Part shown: piece by piece, positions 20,197 through 29,011 of the stretch
Numbering within the stretch: position 1 is the first letter of the stretch
Layout of the letters: each line of letters opens with the position of its first letter
IMG/VR virus record: IMGVR_UViG_3300025098_000175
Location: 1-31,956 of that record
DNA: 31,956 nucleotides
Source: a virus
Reading direction: 5' to 3' (one strand)
Made by a program: the position numbers and the translations under genes
The notes under the pieces: model-generated
Databases searched by the model: none
What the model was told of the DNA's origin: nothing
Seen by the model: the letters and a program-made list of their open reading frames with translations, nothing else

Positions 20197-22497
20197 TTAA
20201 ATTTTGCAACTGTCGCAATCCTCATCATCTGTGATAGTTTGTGACAAAGGAGTTTCTGATTCATTAGATTCAATATCTAACTCACCTTGTCCATCAAACG
20301 TGTTATTGTAATATAATTGTTTGCCACCATATTTGTAAAACATGATGATATGTTGTAACAAAACACTCATTGGAATCTTTTCATCTTCGTAGTGTTCTGG
20401 ATTGTATGAAGTATTTACCGAAATACCTTGATCTATGTACTTTTGTAATACAGCACAAATTTTCAAATAACCTTCTGGGCTCTTTTGATCCCATAATAAA
20501 TCATACTTGTTTTTTAATTTAGCATACTGCGGCACTACCTGTTTGAGTACTCCATGTTTGCTTTGTTTAACACTTACAAAACTACGTGGTGGCTCAATGC
20601 CGTTTGTGCTGTTACTAATTTGTGCAGATGTTTCTGCAGGCATAAGTGCCATTAATGTACTGTTTCTAATACCAGTTTCTTTTAATTGCTTACGTAATCC
20701 TTTCCAATCCATACGCTCTTTGTGTTTAACAAGTTCGTCAATGTCTTTCTTGTATGTTTGATTAGGAGTAATACCCTGTCCATATTTTGTTTCGTGATTA
20801 CCAGGTATACAGCCTTTTTCAAGTGCTAGATCTGCACTGGCTTTGATCAAGTAATAACTCCATGCTTCTGCCCATTCATCAACAAGTTCCAAGTTAGGAT
20901 CTTGATAGTTTGTATCATTTTTAGCCAACCAAAATGCAAAGTTAATAATGCCAATACCTAAAGGTCTGCGTTTCTCAGTTGCTAACTGTGCCGCAATAAC
21001 CGGGTACTTCTGGTAGTCTAGCAGTGCGTCTAAGCCTCTTACAGCAAGTTCGCAAGGCTTCTGGAAGTCTTGTGTTGCTTTAATCCTACCCCAGTTAATT
21101 GCACTTAAAGTACACAATGCAATTTCACCATCTTCGTCGTTTGCACTCATTAATGGCTTCGTTGGTAGATTGATTTCACAACAAAGGTTGCTCATTCTAA
21201 CAGGTGCTTGTTCTTCTACAAAACTACTATGTGTGTTAGCATGATCAACATTCATCAAGTATATTCTACCTGTGTCTTTACGTTCTGTTACAAACGCAGA
21301 AAACAAATCAATTGCTTTGATAGACTTCTTTTTAATACGTGTATTACGTTCTGCTGTTTCGTATAACTCTTTGAACCTGTCCTGATCTGCGTAGAATGCA
21401 TCATATAATCCCGGCACATCATGCGGAGAAAACAATGTAATATCACCGTTACCTAATAATCTTTCATACATTAACTTGTTAAATTGCACACCATAATCCA
21501 TGTGCCTTACACGATTTTCTTCTGTGCCTTTGTTGTTCTTTAACACCAGCATGTCTTCAATTTCTAAGTGCCAAATAGGATAGTATAGTGTAGCGGCTCC
21601 GCCTCTTACACCACCTTGGCTACATGACTTAACTGCTGATTGAAATAATTTATAGAAGGGGATAACGCCTGTGTGAGTTGCATCTCCACTCCTGATAGGT
21701 GAACCAATTGCTCTAATACTTCCTGCACCAATACCAATACCTGCTTTTTGACTTACATACTTAACAATACTACTGGTAGTAGCATTAATACTATCAAGGC
21801 TATCGTCGCTCTCAATGAGAACGCACGAACTGAACTGACGTTGCGGAGTTCGTACACCAGCCATGACAGGAGTAGGAAGAGAGATATAGTGTAAACTAAT
21901 TGCATCATAATACTCCTTGATCCATTGTAATCGAGTTTCTGCTGGATAATCTGCAAACAGTGTTGCTGATATCAGCATGTATGCAACTTGTGGTGTCTCA
22001 AATATCTCACCTGTTGCTCTATTTTGTACTAGATACTTGCCGCGGAATTGTTCCATAGCCGCATAAGTCAATTCTTCATCACGAGTGTGATCAATATATT
22101 CACTAAGCTCGTTGATTTCTTCTTTGCTAAACTTTTCTAATATTTCTGCATCATAAAATCCTCTGTCAATATTATCCTGAATAATATCGCATAAGCAAGG
22201 AGGATCAAAAGAAGTATATACTTGCTTTCGTAAATGATAGTTAATAAGCCTACCAGCAACAAACTGGTAGTTGGGTGTTTCTTCTGTGATTAGATCTGCG
22301 GCACTTTTAATCAGTGTTTCTTGAATATCCGAACTTGTAATGCCACTATAGAATTGAATGTGGCTTTTGATTTCTACTTCACTTGCACTGACACCGGTAA
22401 TACCATCACATGCATGAAAGACAACTTTATGGAGTTTATCTAAATCTAAATCCTCTTTACGGCCGTCTCTCTTTGTAATCTGTATGTGTTTTGACAT
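20197..22497 (-). CDS. nrdA: Class Ia ribonucleotide reductase, large subunit
   Basis: The 766-residue protein matches E. coli NrdA so closely in spacing that several residue numbers coincide. These include C225 and C462 (redox pair), N437, C439 and E441 (SNLCCEI; thiyl radical site and partners), and Y729 and Y730 (radical-transfer pair). C761 and C764 form the C-terminal redox pair in CDSCKI. Residues 1-90 form an ATP-cone (activity site) starting IQITKRDGR. No intein, split or frameshift is seen. It reduces ribonucleoside diphosphates for phage DNA synthesis. It is the first gene of nrdA-nrdB-glutaredoxin, behind a sigma70-type promoter (22534-22562) with AAGGAAA before ATG. Confidence 0.98.
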   Translation of the reverse strand: MSKHIQITKRDGRKEDLDLDKLHKVVFHACDGITGVSASEVEIKSHIQFYSGITSSDIQETLIKSAADLITEETPNYQFVAGRLINYHLRKQVYTSFDPPCLCDIIQDNIDRGFYDAEILEKFSKEEINELSEYIDHTRDEELTYAAMEQFRGKYLVQNRATGEIFETPQVAYMLISATLFADYPAETRLQWIKEYYDAISLHYISLPTPVMAGVRTPQRQFSSCVLIESDDSLDSINATTSSIVKYVSQKAGIGIGAGSIRAIGSPIRSGDATHTGVIPFYKLFQSAVKSCSQGGVRGGAATLYYPIWHLEIEDMLVLKNNKGTEENRVRHMDYGVQFNKLMYERLLGNGDITLFSPHDVPGLYDAFYADQDRFKELYETAERNTRIKKKSIKAIDLFSAFVTERKDTGRIYLMNVDHANTHSSFVEEQAPVRMSNLCCEINLPTKPLMSANDEDGEIALCTLSAINWGRIKATQDFQKPCELAVRGLDALLDYQKYPVIAAQLATEKRRPLGIGIINFAFWLAKNDTNYQDPNLELVDEWAEAWSYYLIKASADLALEKGCIPGNHETKYGQGITPNQTYKKDIDELVKHKERMDWKGLRKQLKETGIRNSTLMALMPAETSAQISNSTNGIEPPRSFVSVKQSKHGVLKQVVPQYAKLKNKYDLLWDQKSPEGYLKICAVLQKYIDQGISVNTSYNPEHYEDEKIPMSVLLQHIIMFYKYGGKQLYYNNTFDGQGELDIESNESETPLSQTITDDEDCDSCKI

Positions 22498-22533
22498 GTG
22501 TTTCCTTTATGGTGTGAATGATTGCACAATAGT

Positions 22534-22562
22534 ATTTTATACTACTATACTTATCTTGTCAA
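22534..22562 (-). promoter_or_regulatory. Sigma70-type promoter for nrdA
   Basis: Minus strand: TTGACA (22557-22562), 17-base spacer, TAAAAT (22534-22539). A TATAAA alternative sits two bases closer. It separates the nrd operon from the fibre region upstream. Confidence 0.75.
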
Positions 22563-22567
22563 GCATT

Positions 22568-22996
22568 TTAGTTATCTAGTGCTATATTATACTTGGAAAA
22601 AACGGTACAGTTATCGAGGGCATACTGGTCATCGACAAGTTGATCTGCAATAAAATTATAGCACTTGCCTTCGTGGAAAAATACTGCACCATCCACTCCG
22701 TTTATATGATTACTTATGCCTCTGAAAATTAAATTTTCTTGATTAATGAAACCTAATTCTTTGAGAGTATGTGCAAGAATATAACTGATTCCGGACTGGC
22801 AAAAATAGCCTTCTGCTACAATTTCAAACACATTAGGCCAGTCTTTACAATTATAGTAATCTAAGTATCTTGGAAGTATTTTGATTTGGGAAAAGGTCTC
22901 GAGTACGTCTTCAACAGTTCCATCACTGGGGAAATCATTTCTGTATTGGCGCCAAACTCTTAATCTATCCGAGCTCGAATGTGTGGGTAAAAACAT
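22568..22996 (-). CDS. Conserved marine phage protein of unknown function
   Basis: The 142-residue protein starts at an ATG directly after the TAA of the fibre gene. It has RLRVWRQYRNDFPSDGTVEDVLE, LPRYLDYYNCKDWPNVFEIVAEGYFCQSGISYILAHTL in pieces, and GISNHINGVDGAVFF. I recall the RYLDYY...WPDVFEIV...G..CQSG signature as a recurrent protein in marine T4-like phages, but know no function. Several aromatic and conserved Cys residues suggest a compact enzyme-like fold, unproven. Its juxtaposition with the fibre gene suggests co-transcription and possibly a structural or fibre-assembly role. No membrane segment or signal peptide. Confidence 0.72.
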   Translation of the reverse strand: MFLPTHSSSDRLRVWRQYRNDFPSDGTVEDVLETFSQIKILPRYLDYYNCKDWPNVFEIVAEGYFCQSGISYILAHTLKELGFINQENLIFRGISNHINGVDGAVFFHEGKCYNFIADQLVDDQYALDNCTVFSKYNIALDN

Positions 22997-25900
22997 TTAT
23001 GATGTACTTGACCAACGTCTAATAATATACTTTAATCTCAACTCTGCACCAATGTTGTGTGCAGTATAAGTAAATGGTGTAACATTCGGATCTACAATTT
23101 GATTTTGTAATTTAAGTTCTACTTCGTCGCCATTTAACACTGCTTCAAACTGTGGTTCTACTACAGGGTCACTTGAACTAATCTCGTATGAACTAGAGAA
23201 TGTATCATTTAATACTACAGCATTTGCTGGGTCACTGAAATCAGTCCTTGCAGACACAGTCATAGTACCAATTCTCATATACTTGTTTGCAGAGCCTGCC
23301 TTCTCAGTTAATGTATAGTCTAATACAAAACTGTTAAACACACCAACACCAACACTAAACAAGGCGTCTCCAGCACTGTCGCTTAACAGTATTGGTTCAA
23401 TTGTCAAAGAGTTATATGTTGTTGTAGTTTCGCCAAATGCCGCGGCTTCTCTGGTCTGTAATTCTAAATTTGTTTTTAGATTTAATAATCCTTTAGTACC
23501 ATCAGATGTATCAGTTTCTCTGTCTATTGGACTTTGATTATAAATTTTATTTGACAACTCATTAAAATAACCTGCTTCTTCTCTGGTAGCAAAAGTTATT
23601 TCATTGTATGTTGTATCTATAACTAAATCAAATGAATCTGCTAAGTTATTATTAATATGTGTTAATCCACTTGCATACAAAGGACCGCCTGTGAATACAT
23701 CAACAAACATATTAACATCTCTGTCTTTAATTAATCCATCTAACCAAGTTTCTAATTTTGCTCTAACAGTATTATTTGCTCTGTCATACTCGCCCGGTGT
23801 TAAACCCAAAACACTTAAAGTTGGTCGAGTACTATCTTCATATAATGTGAACGGTATACCACCTGCCGCTACACTGGATAAACTTGGTCTTTGCGATACA
23901 TACAATTTATTCAAACTGCCATCTTCTTGCAAACTCCAATTCATTGTTGGGAAAATACTGGTGTTTGCACCTGTTGCTGTTGTCTGAACTAATGATCTAT
24001 TAAGTGTAACAATCGCATCTTGCACACTACTAGCACTTGATAAATCAACTGATAATACTGGTGCTACCTTTGTTGTTCCTGTGTATGAAGAACCTAACAC
24101 AGGCATCATTCCATTAGCACCATTAGAACCTTTTAATGCGGAAGTATCTGAACGCATTGAACCGTTAGTAACAAATACAGTATTTGCTGTTGTTTGATCT
24201 GCATCAATAGTTGATGTAGTGTTTACTATTGTTCCGTCGTTGTCAACTGTTATAATAACACTTGTGACTAAACTTGTAAATCCATTATCTTCTGATACCA
24301 GTCTAAAACTAGTATCAACGTTTGCTGAGCCAACGCCGTGATCTATAAATCCAACATTAGCAATATTTGCAGTCATGGTTGCTGTGTTACCACCAAGTAT
24401 ACCATTCTGTATTTCAATCAAGAAAGAATTATTAGCAGTAGACACTTCTTGTACTTCAAAAATAGCATCATCTAGTGTGCCTGCATCAACCATTCTCACA
24501 TAATTACCTACTGCAAGTCCTTCAATAAAATTGCTGTCTGCACTAGAGATTGATACATTGGTTTCACCTGCTTGACTAGTAACTAAATTAGCCTCGCCAT
24601 ATCTAACCAAATTCCATGATGTTTGTGGTATGGTAATATCTAATGTTTTTGCTGTGTCATTAATATTATGCACATTAAACATTTTGTTGTTGAGATAATC
24701 GTTTACATTAGGTGTTTTTACTTTTGCTTTATTATAACGATATGTTCCGCTGTCAACACTAAAGATTGAATTGAAGTTTGCATTATCAAACTCAACAGTA
24801 TATTTTGTAGGTGTACTTGTACCTGAATGATACGTGCTAACATTACCTGTTACATCAGCATCATAAAATTGATCTTCTCTGCCAATAATGAATGAACCTA
24901 ATTGTAATGGACTTGGCAATGCAACAATATTTGCACCTTCTGCATATACTGCAATATGTTTATTTTCTAATGCAAAAAATCCAGTACCAGAACTTGTACT
25001 TACTCTGATATTCTGTTCTGGTATTTTTCTATGATGCGGAATACTGTATGCATCATAAAAACTATTTGCTTGGTTTGTTGCAGAAATATTTCCGTTAACA
25101 CCTGTTAATGCTAAATTTACATTTGCGTTACCGTAATAGCAAACTGAAACATCGTCTGTTACATTTGGTGCTGTTCTCAATGTTAAAGTATGATAACCAG
25201 TAGAAGTAATATTGCTACCATTAAATGTATAATCTGAATTTGCACTTGGTATTGATAGCACAGAAGCATTGGATTCTGGTATTAGTTTAATACCATTTTT
25301 TCTCACAATAACATCAGTACTCTTAAATGTATCAGTGTTATGGTTATTAACAATGTTGTTAGGTATAAATTCTATATTGGAGTTTTGAGTTAGTGTTTGA
25401 GCTCTATTCAATGTAATTGTATAATTGTTAAAACCATCATTTACAATATTGAGAAGTTTAACTTGGTCCCCAGTAATCTCTGGACCAGTTAAAAAATCAC
25501 CTATACGTACACCATCAAAGTCTGCAGGATTTCCTGCATTATTAATCACAAAAGTATCAGAACCATTTACATCTGCATTTGCTAATAAATGTACACTGTT
25601 AGTTGTTTCGGTACTGAATACAGGAAAGTCAGAACTCATATTGTAGAATTCTGTTTTAACACCTGCACTTGAACCTGTTAATAAAGAACGTACTTCTTTT
25701 GCTTCGATAGAATCTGAAAATTGTGTACCATCAAACTCTCCCTTTTTGATAAAGTAAAAAGGAACTGTAAATGCAATAATGTTATTGTTTGAAATACTTA
25801 TTACATGGTCTCTGGCACTTACGGTGTTCTCAATAAAACTAGTGGTACTAAGATCAACAGAATTAGGATTATCAGGATCATGCCCAATATATACTTGCTT

Positions 25901-26011
25901 ACTATCAACAGCCAAACCAATTTCACCTGGTCGCAAAGGCTGTGGGAGATCTTGTTTAAGTCCTCTTCTGTGTTGTATTCTAGATACTATAGTTTTATCG
26001 TTTTCTGCCAC
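22997..26011 (-). CDS. Large tail-fibre or virion surface protein
   Basis: The largest gene, 1004 residues, starts with GTG 26011 after a GGAG site. Residues about 10-45 (RIQHRRGLKQDLPQPLRPGEIGLAVDSKQVYIG, read in pieces) match the N-terminal domain of phage tropism determinants and fibre proteins (RRG...L.xGE.gx..D.......G), usually the attachment end. The rest is beta-rich, Asn/Thr/Ser/Val-dominated sequence with many short repeats of NTVFVTNG style, typical of fibres; no enzyme motif is visible. The C-terminus ends EVELKLQNQIVDPN then a basic RLKYIIRRW strand. The GATAAATA promoter and start-region hairpin (26011-26036) fit late expression. Receptor binding is probable by family. Confidence 0.82.
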   Translation of the reverse strand: MAENDKTIVSRIQHRRGLKQDLPQPLRPGEIGLAVDSKQVYIGHDPDNPNSVDLSTTSFIENTVSARDHVISISNNNIIAFTVPFYFIKKGEFDGTQFSDSIEAKEVRSLLTGSSAGVKTEFYNMSSDFPVFSTETTNSVHLLANADVNGSDTFVINNAGNPADFDGVRIGDFLTGPEITGDQVKLLNIVNDGFNNYTITLNRAQTLTQNSNIEFIPNNIVNNHNTDTFKSTDVIVRKNGIKLIPESNASVLSIPSANSDYTFNGSNITSTGYHTLTLRTAPNVTDDVSVCYYGNANVNLALTGVNGNISATNQANSFYDAYSIPHHRKIPEQNIRVSTSSGTGFFALENKHIAVYAEGANIVALPSPLQLGSFIIGREDQFYDADVTGNVSTYHSGTSTPTKYTVEFDNANFNSIFSVDSGTYRYNKAKVKTPNVNDYLNNKMFNVHNINDTAKTLDITIPQTSWNLVRYGEANLVTSQAGETNVSISSADSNFIEGLAVGNYVRMVDAGTLDDAIFEVQEVSTANNSFLIEIQNGILGGNTATMTANIANVGFIDHGVGSANVDTSFRLVSEDNGFTSLVTSVIITVDNDGTIVNTTSTIDADQTTANTVFVTNGSMRSDTSALKGSNGANGMMPVLGSSYTGTTKVAPVLSVDLSSASSVQDAIVTLNRSLVQTTATGANTSIFPTMNWSLQEDGSLNKLYVSQRPSLSSVAAGGIPFTLYEDSTRPTLSVLGLTPGEYDRANNTVRAKLETWLDGLIKDRDVNMFVDVFTGGPLYASGLTHINNNLADSFDLVIDTTYNEITFATREEAGYFNELSNKIYNQSPIDRETDTSDGTKGLLNLKTNLELQTREAAAFGETTTTYNSLTIEPILLSDSAGDALFSVGVGVFNSFVLDYTLTEKAGSANKYMRIGTMTVSARTDFSDPANAVVLNDTFSSSYEISSSDPVVEPQFEAVLNGDEVELKLQNQIVDPNVTPFTYTAHNIGAELRLKYIIRRWSSTS

Positions 26012-26036
26012 TGCTAAGTCTCCAATTGCTTAACAG
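26011..26036 (-). promoter_or_regulatory. Start-region hairpin of the fibre gene
   Basis: On the minus strand CTGTTAAG (26036-26029) pairs with CTTAGCAG (26018-26011), 8 bp including one G-U pair, around a loop holding the GGAG ribosome-binding site; the right arm ends on the G of the GTG start. The late transcript predicted to start near 26031 would lack most of the left arm. Confidence 0.55.
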
Positions 26037-26044
26037 TATTTATC
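26037..26044 (-). promoter_or_regulatory. Late promoter for the fibre gene
   Basis: GATAAATA on the minus strand, overlapping the stop of the upstream nuclease gene. The predicted transcript starts near 26031, giving a leader of about 20 bases. Confidence 0.7.
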
Positions 26045-26717
26045 ACTTTTGTTCATAATAATCCAGCAGACGTTTGCCCCACTTCTCACAATACTCGTCA
26101 AACTCGTCACCTTCAATTACAAAATCTTTATATTGTCCTTCTCTGTCTACCATTAAGATAGCAACTTGTTTGATGTTTGTACCAAACATTTCATTGTGTG
26201 CTAGTGCATATGCACAACCTTGCATAAAGTAATCTTCAATCCATTCTCTTTTCTTGATCTTTTTAGCAGTCTTAAAGTCAATAATTGCAGGTTTGCCGTT
26301 CCACATGCCTATTGCATCACTGGTACCTGCATAAAGTCCTTCGCTGATCAATGCTACTTCAACACCCCACAATTCATCAATTTGGCTCATGCCATCTCTG
26401 ACCATTTTGTCTACCATTTGTTTAGCCATAATACTGATTAAATTGTTTCCAGTAATTTCCCATGTTTCGCCTAATACATATTTTTCTAATGCATTATGCA
26501 CTTTAGTTCCTAGGCCTGCGGCTTCTCTGCTCACACGGTTTGCTTCTTCCTCACCAACACGTTTACGCCATGCTATGAGAGCAGTTTTATCTCCTGTATC
26601 AGAAAGTATTGTTGTTACACTAGGCACCGGTTTATTGTCTTCGCCTGTGTATTGACGTTGTCCTGATTTTGCTGTTACCCTTTTTAATGTAGGGTATTCA
26701 TATTTTTCAACTAGCAT
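26043..26717 (-). CDS. PD-(D/E)XK nuclease (RecB/Cas4/MGME1-like)
   Basis: The 224-residue protein has the motifs of the RecB-type PD-(D/E)XK nuclease branch. GLGTKVHNALEKY holds the first His (H74) and the helix before the core. SEGLYAGTSDAIGMWNGKPAIIDFKT holds D134 and the IDFK core (D147, K149), and YFMQGCAYALA supplies the QxxxY motif (Q166, Y170). An upstream E120 lies in GVEVALIS. Such enzymes are exonucleases that process DNA ends in recombination and replication, needing Mg2+ or Mn2+. The gene overlaps the upstream SGNH gene and precedes the fibre gene. No helicase domain is attached, as in MGME1 and phage exonucleases. Direction of digestion is not readable. Confidence 0.86.
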   Translation of the reverse strand: MLVEKYEYPTLKRVTAKSGQRQYTGEDNKPVPSVTTILSDTGDKTALIAWRKRVGEEEANRVSREAAGLGTKVHNALEKYVLGETWEITGNNLISIMAKQMVDKMVRDGMSQIDELWGVEVALISEGLYAGTSDAIGMWNGKPAIIDFKTAKKIKKREWIEDYFMQGCAYALAHNEMFGTNIKQVAILMVDREGQYKDFVIEGDEFDEYCEKWGKRLLDYYEQK

Positions 26718-27537
26718 CTAGTATCTCCAGTAATTTATTAGCCATTTGATCATGGCAATGTAGGTTAGGGTGAAATTGGCAAGGGTGTATATATTCTTTA
26801 TGAATTGGATGGGATTTATTAACTCTGAATTCAACTGCTTGATATTCATTTTCGGTTGTGCCTTTTGTTATCGGCATTCCCAATATATCAACATAATTTG
26901 TTCCGGTTGTCAAACCAAAAAGTGTATCTGTTTTTTTGATAAGCCAGCATTCATCGGGTACTAAATTTATTTCTTCAGATATGTGTATTGGTCCCCACAC
27001 GTTAAAAATATAGAACTTTATATTATGTGCTTTACATACGGAATACATTTCATTTATTGTTTTAGTTGATTCATACTCACTAAAAGGAATAAGAGGTCTG
27101 AGCTTGTCTTTGAAAAACACTTTGTGGCGTTCTGCATGTCGTTGAATGTTTTGATGATAGTGACAAAGGTCTTCTTCAGTTCTAGCAAAATCTCTGCTTT
27201 GTGCAGTAGTACTTAAAAAAACTATATTATTATGCTCTAACTCTTTTGGATACTTTTTAATCCACTCATACAGATTATACAAAGCAAACGATATACTGCC
27301 GCCACTAAATCCAAAATTCCAATGTTTTGCACCAATTGTATCACTTACTTTTCTTCCAAAAACAAAATTAGGCATGTTATAACCAAATGTAGCATTAGGA
27401 ACATATTTTGGAGAAACATAGGCATTTGCAAAACCGCCTGTCTCTGGATCTCCACTACCATTCCTGAACCTAGGCTCTTTGTAAAGTTCGGAACCAATAA
27501 CCCAACTATCACCAAACCATAAATGATTAGTTTTCAC
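26707..27537 (-). CDS. SGNH/GDSL-type hydrolase-like protein
   Basis: The 276-residue protein begins MKTNHLWFGDSWVIGSELY, block I with nucleophile S11, and closes with FHPNLHCHDQMANKLLEIL, where the His-rich stretch is the likely block V. FGFSGGSISFALYNLY (about residues 74-89) fits block II (Gly), and FLSTTAQSRD may be the region of the block III Asn equivalent. No signal peptide. It overlaps the upstream SGNH gene (27527-28285) by 11 bases and shares WFGDSWVIG with it, so these are tandem paralogues. Both may act on acylated glycans or lipids; the actual substrate is unknown. Confidence 0.75.
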   Translation of the reverse strand: MKTNHLWFGDSWVIGSELYKEPRFRNGSGDPETGGFANAYVSPKYVPNATFGYNMPNFVFGRKVSDTIGAKHWNFGFSGGSISFALYNLYEWIKKYPKELEHNNIVFLSTTAQSRDFARTEEDLCHYHQNIQRHAERHKVFFKDKLRPLIPFSEYESTKTINEMYSVCKAHNIKFYIFNVWGPIHISEEINLVPDECWLIKKTDTLFGLTTGTNYVDILGMPITKGTTENEYQAVEFRVNKSHPIHKEYIHPCQFHPNLHCHDQMANKLLEILDAS

Positions 27538-28285
27538 TGAGGGCCTCCATTAACTTAATATGCATCTGTTTGTGCCCTGATATATTGAGGTGGTAATCAT
27601 TTATATAATTTGCATTGATATCATTGTTTTCATCGTTCCAAACATCATATATTTCAGCACCAAATGTTTCATTAAATAAGGTACCTGGGAGCAAGTAGTG
27701 TGTTGATAAATTAAAAACATCAATATGTTTTAATGTTGTTATTTGCTCCCAGGTAGATAGTAAATGTAGTTTTACATTGTAATTTTTACAGAGTGCAACT
27801 ACTTGATTTAGAATTCTAGTGTTGTTGTATTCAAAAAATACAGGTACTTCCCATTTATCTGTTAAAAAATTATGTTCGCTTTCTTTACTTAATTGTCCTT
27901 TAGGGTGTACATGGTATTCTTTATGCTCTATATCATCAATAAAAAATGCTCGTGTGTTTCCACTAACACAAAAAAAGATTGTGTAATTAATGTTAGGTTG
28001 ATAAATGTTCTTGAAAAATTTTGTCAATTGGACTAATTGAAACTCTATTGAACTACCAGGGAAAGCAAAATTAATGTATTCAACATCTCTTTCTTTACTG
28101 GTCAAACTTGCAAAAGAATACTCAGGGTGCGACCAATCTCTCGTTAAATTTGGAAAACGCCCTGTGTGTTTTAATTCTTGATGATGTAATTCTGGTGTTT
28201 TAGATTTATCTTGTTGGTATATTTCGTCATACAAACCTGTACCAATGACCCAACTATCACCAAACCATACGTCTGTTTTATTCAT
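27527..28285 (-). CDS. SGNH/GDSL-type hydrolase-like protein
   Basis: The 252-residue protein starts MNKTDVWFGDSWVIGTGLYDE (block I, S11) and ends NDYHLNISGHKQMHIKLMEAL (block V His and helix). INFAFPGSSIEFQLVQL fits the block II region. It shares its N-terminal motif with the downstream gene, showing a tandem duplication, while the middles have diverged. No transmembrane or signal segment is seen. The start lacks a clear ribosome-binding site; a 7-bp hairpin (28301-28319) lies just upstream. The function is likely hydrolysis or transfer of an acyl ester, unproven. Confidence 0.72.
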   Translation of the reverse strand: MNKTDVWFGDSWVIGTGLYDEIYQQDKSKTPELHHQELKHTGRFPNLTRDWSHPEYSFASLTSKERDVEYINFAFPGSSIEFQLVQLTKFFKNIYQPNINYTIFFCVSGNTRAFFIDDIEHKEYHVHPKGQLSKESEHNFLTDKWEVPVFFEYNNTRILNQVVALCKNYNVKLHLLSTWEQITTLKHIDVFNLSTHYLLPGTLFNETFGAEIYDVWNDENNDINANYINDYHLNISGHKQMHIKLMEALSEN

Positions 28286-28296
28286 AATAATTTATC

Positions 28297-28328
28297 AACC
28301 ACTACTAATATATAGTAGTTGTACGGTT
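28297..28328 (-). other. Hairpin in the intergenic gap upstream of the SGNH pair
   Basis: ACTACTA (28301-28307) and TAGTAGT (28313-28319) form a 7-bp stem with a 5-base loop; AACC (28297-28300) and GGTT (28325-28328) extend it across a bulge. No T-run follows, so it is probably not a terminator. The rest of the 28286-28347 gap is AT-rich with nothing else I can support. Confidence 0.35.
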
Positions 28329-28347
28329 TAATTTAATTAATTATTGA

Positions 28348-28662
28348 TTACCAGGCAACGTTCCAGATTATGGTTTGAGTATCATTCTGTTTGATGTTTA
28401 CTCCGTAACCTAAATCTGTAAAGTATTTTTTGACGTAATTTATTTGATCTACTTTTGCGGCGTCAGTTGTAATACTAAAGTATGCCTTGTAAAAAGCATT
28501 ACTATCAGTCATTGTTGTACCGCTTGACACGTTTGCATACAACACACCAGCAGATACATTTGCTAGAATAGCACTTTCTATACTACGAACTTCGCCATGT
28601 ATAGTTACATTGTTCCTAGTATCTATTCTTGCATCTTTAGCATTTGTAAATATGTTTGCCAT
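28348..28662 (-). CDS. Small probable virion protein
   Basis: The 104-residue protein starts MANIFTNAKDARIDTRNNVTIHGEVR and ends KYFTDLGYGVNIKQNDTQTIIWNVAW. The ending follows the pattern of a helix, an LGYxV turn and a final beta strand, also seen in the C-terminus of the gene at the window's right edge (NSLGYSIPNVSYD). I recall this fold style from marine T4-like phage structural proteins, with no assigned function. It starts one base after the stop of the upstream gene. Virion or tail accessory protein is the best inference. Confidence 0.65.
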   Translation of the reverse strand: MANIFTNAKDARIDTRNNVTIHGEVRSIESAILANVSAGVLYANVSSGTTMTDSNAFYKAYFSITTDAAKVDQINYVKKYFTDLGYGVNIKQNDTQTIIWNVAW

Positions 28663-28663
28663 A

Positions 28664-29011
28664 TTAATTCGCCTTTATATCACTTAGTGCTTTGTCGCCT
28701 GCCATTTTACCAACATCAACTGTAGGTTCTGCATCAGTGTCAACATCGCCACTTAATTCATCTGCAGGCACAATTTTTTCTGAATCTGCACTACTTGCAA
28801 ATCCTGAATCTCTTACTTTTTTAACAAGTGTGTCTATGTCAATTAAATGTCCTTGTTTTGCTAACAAGTCCTGAAATAATTCTGTAGGTATAGACTTTGC
28901 ATCCATTCTAGTCATCACTTCAGACGATAGCAAGTCACCGATAGCATCATCCATTTCGCTATCTGCTGTTTTTTGTGCATACTCCAGCAATGTGACTTCG
29001 CGAATTAACAT
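28664..29011 (-). CDS. Acidic phage protein, possible head-internal or assembly protein
   Basis: The 115-residue protein begins MLIREVTLLEYAQKTADSEMDD, a short amphipathic start that looks like the capsid-targeting peptides of T4 internal head proteins (LxE cleavage-type motif: LLE). The rest is acidic and helical, with DVDTDAEPTVDVGKMAGDKA at the end. It overlaps the stop of the 440-residue upstream gene by TAATG, so the two are translated together. No enzyme motif. A head-assembly role is inferred from the N-terminus and context, not shown. Confidence 0.6.
   Translation of the reverse strand: MLIREVTLLEYAQKTADSEMDDAIGDLLSSEVMTRMDAKSIPTELFQDLLAKQGHLIDIDTLVKKVRDSGFASSADSEKIVPADELSGDVDTDAEPTVDVGKMAGDKALSDIKAN

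Noticed and set aside
22997-26011. Enzyme domain within the large fibre protein
   Set aside because: I found no catalytic signature; the sequence is beta-rich and low in complexity.
28289-28296. GATAAATT before the 28285 gene as a late promoter
   Set aside because: It deviates at the last base and lies only three bases from ATG, so the predicted start would fall inside the start codon.
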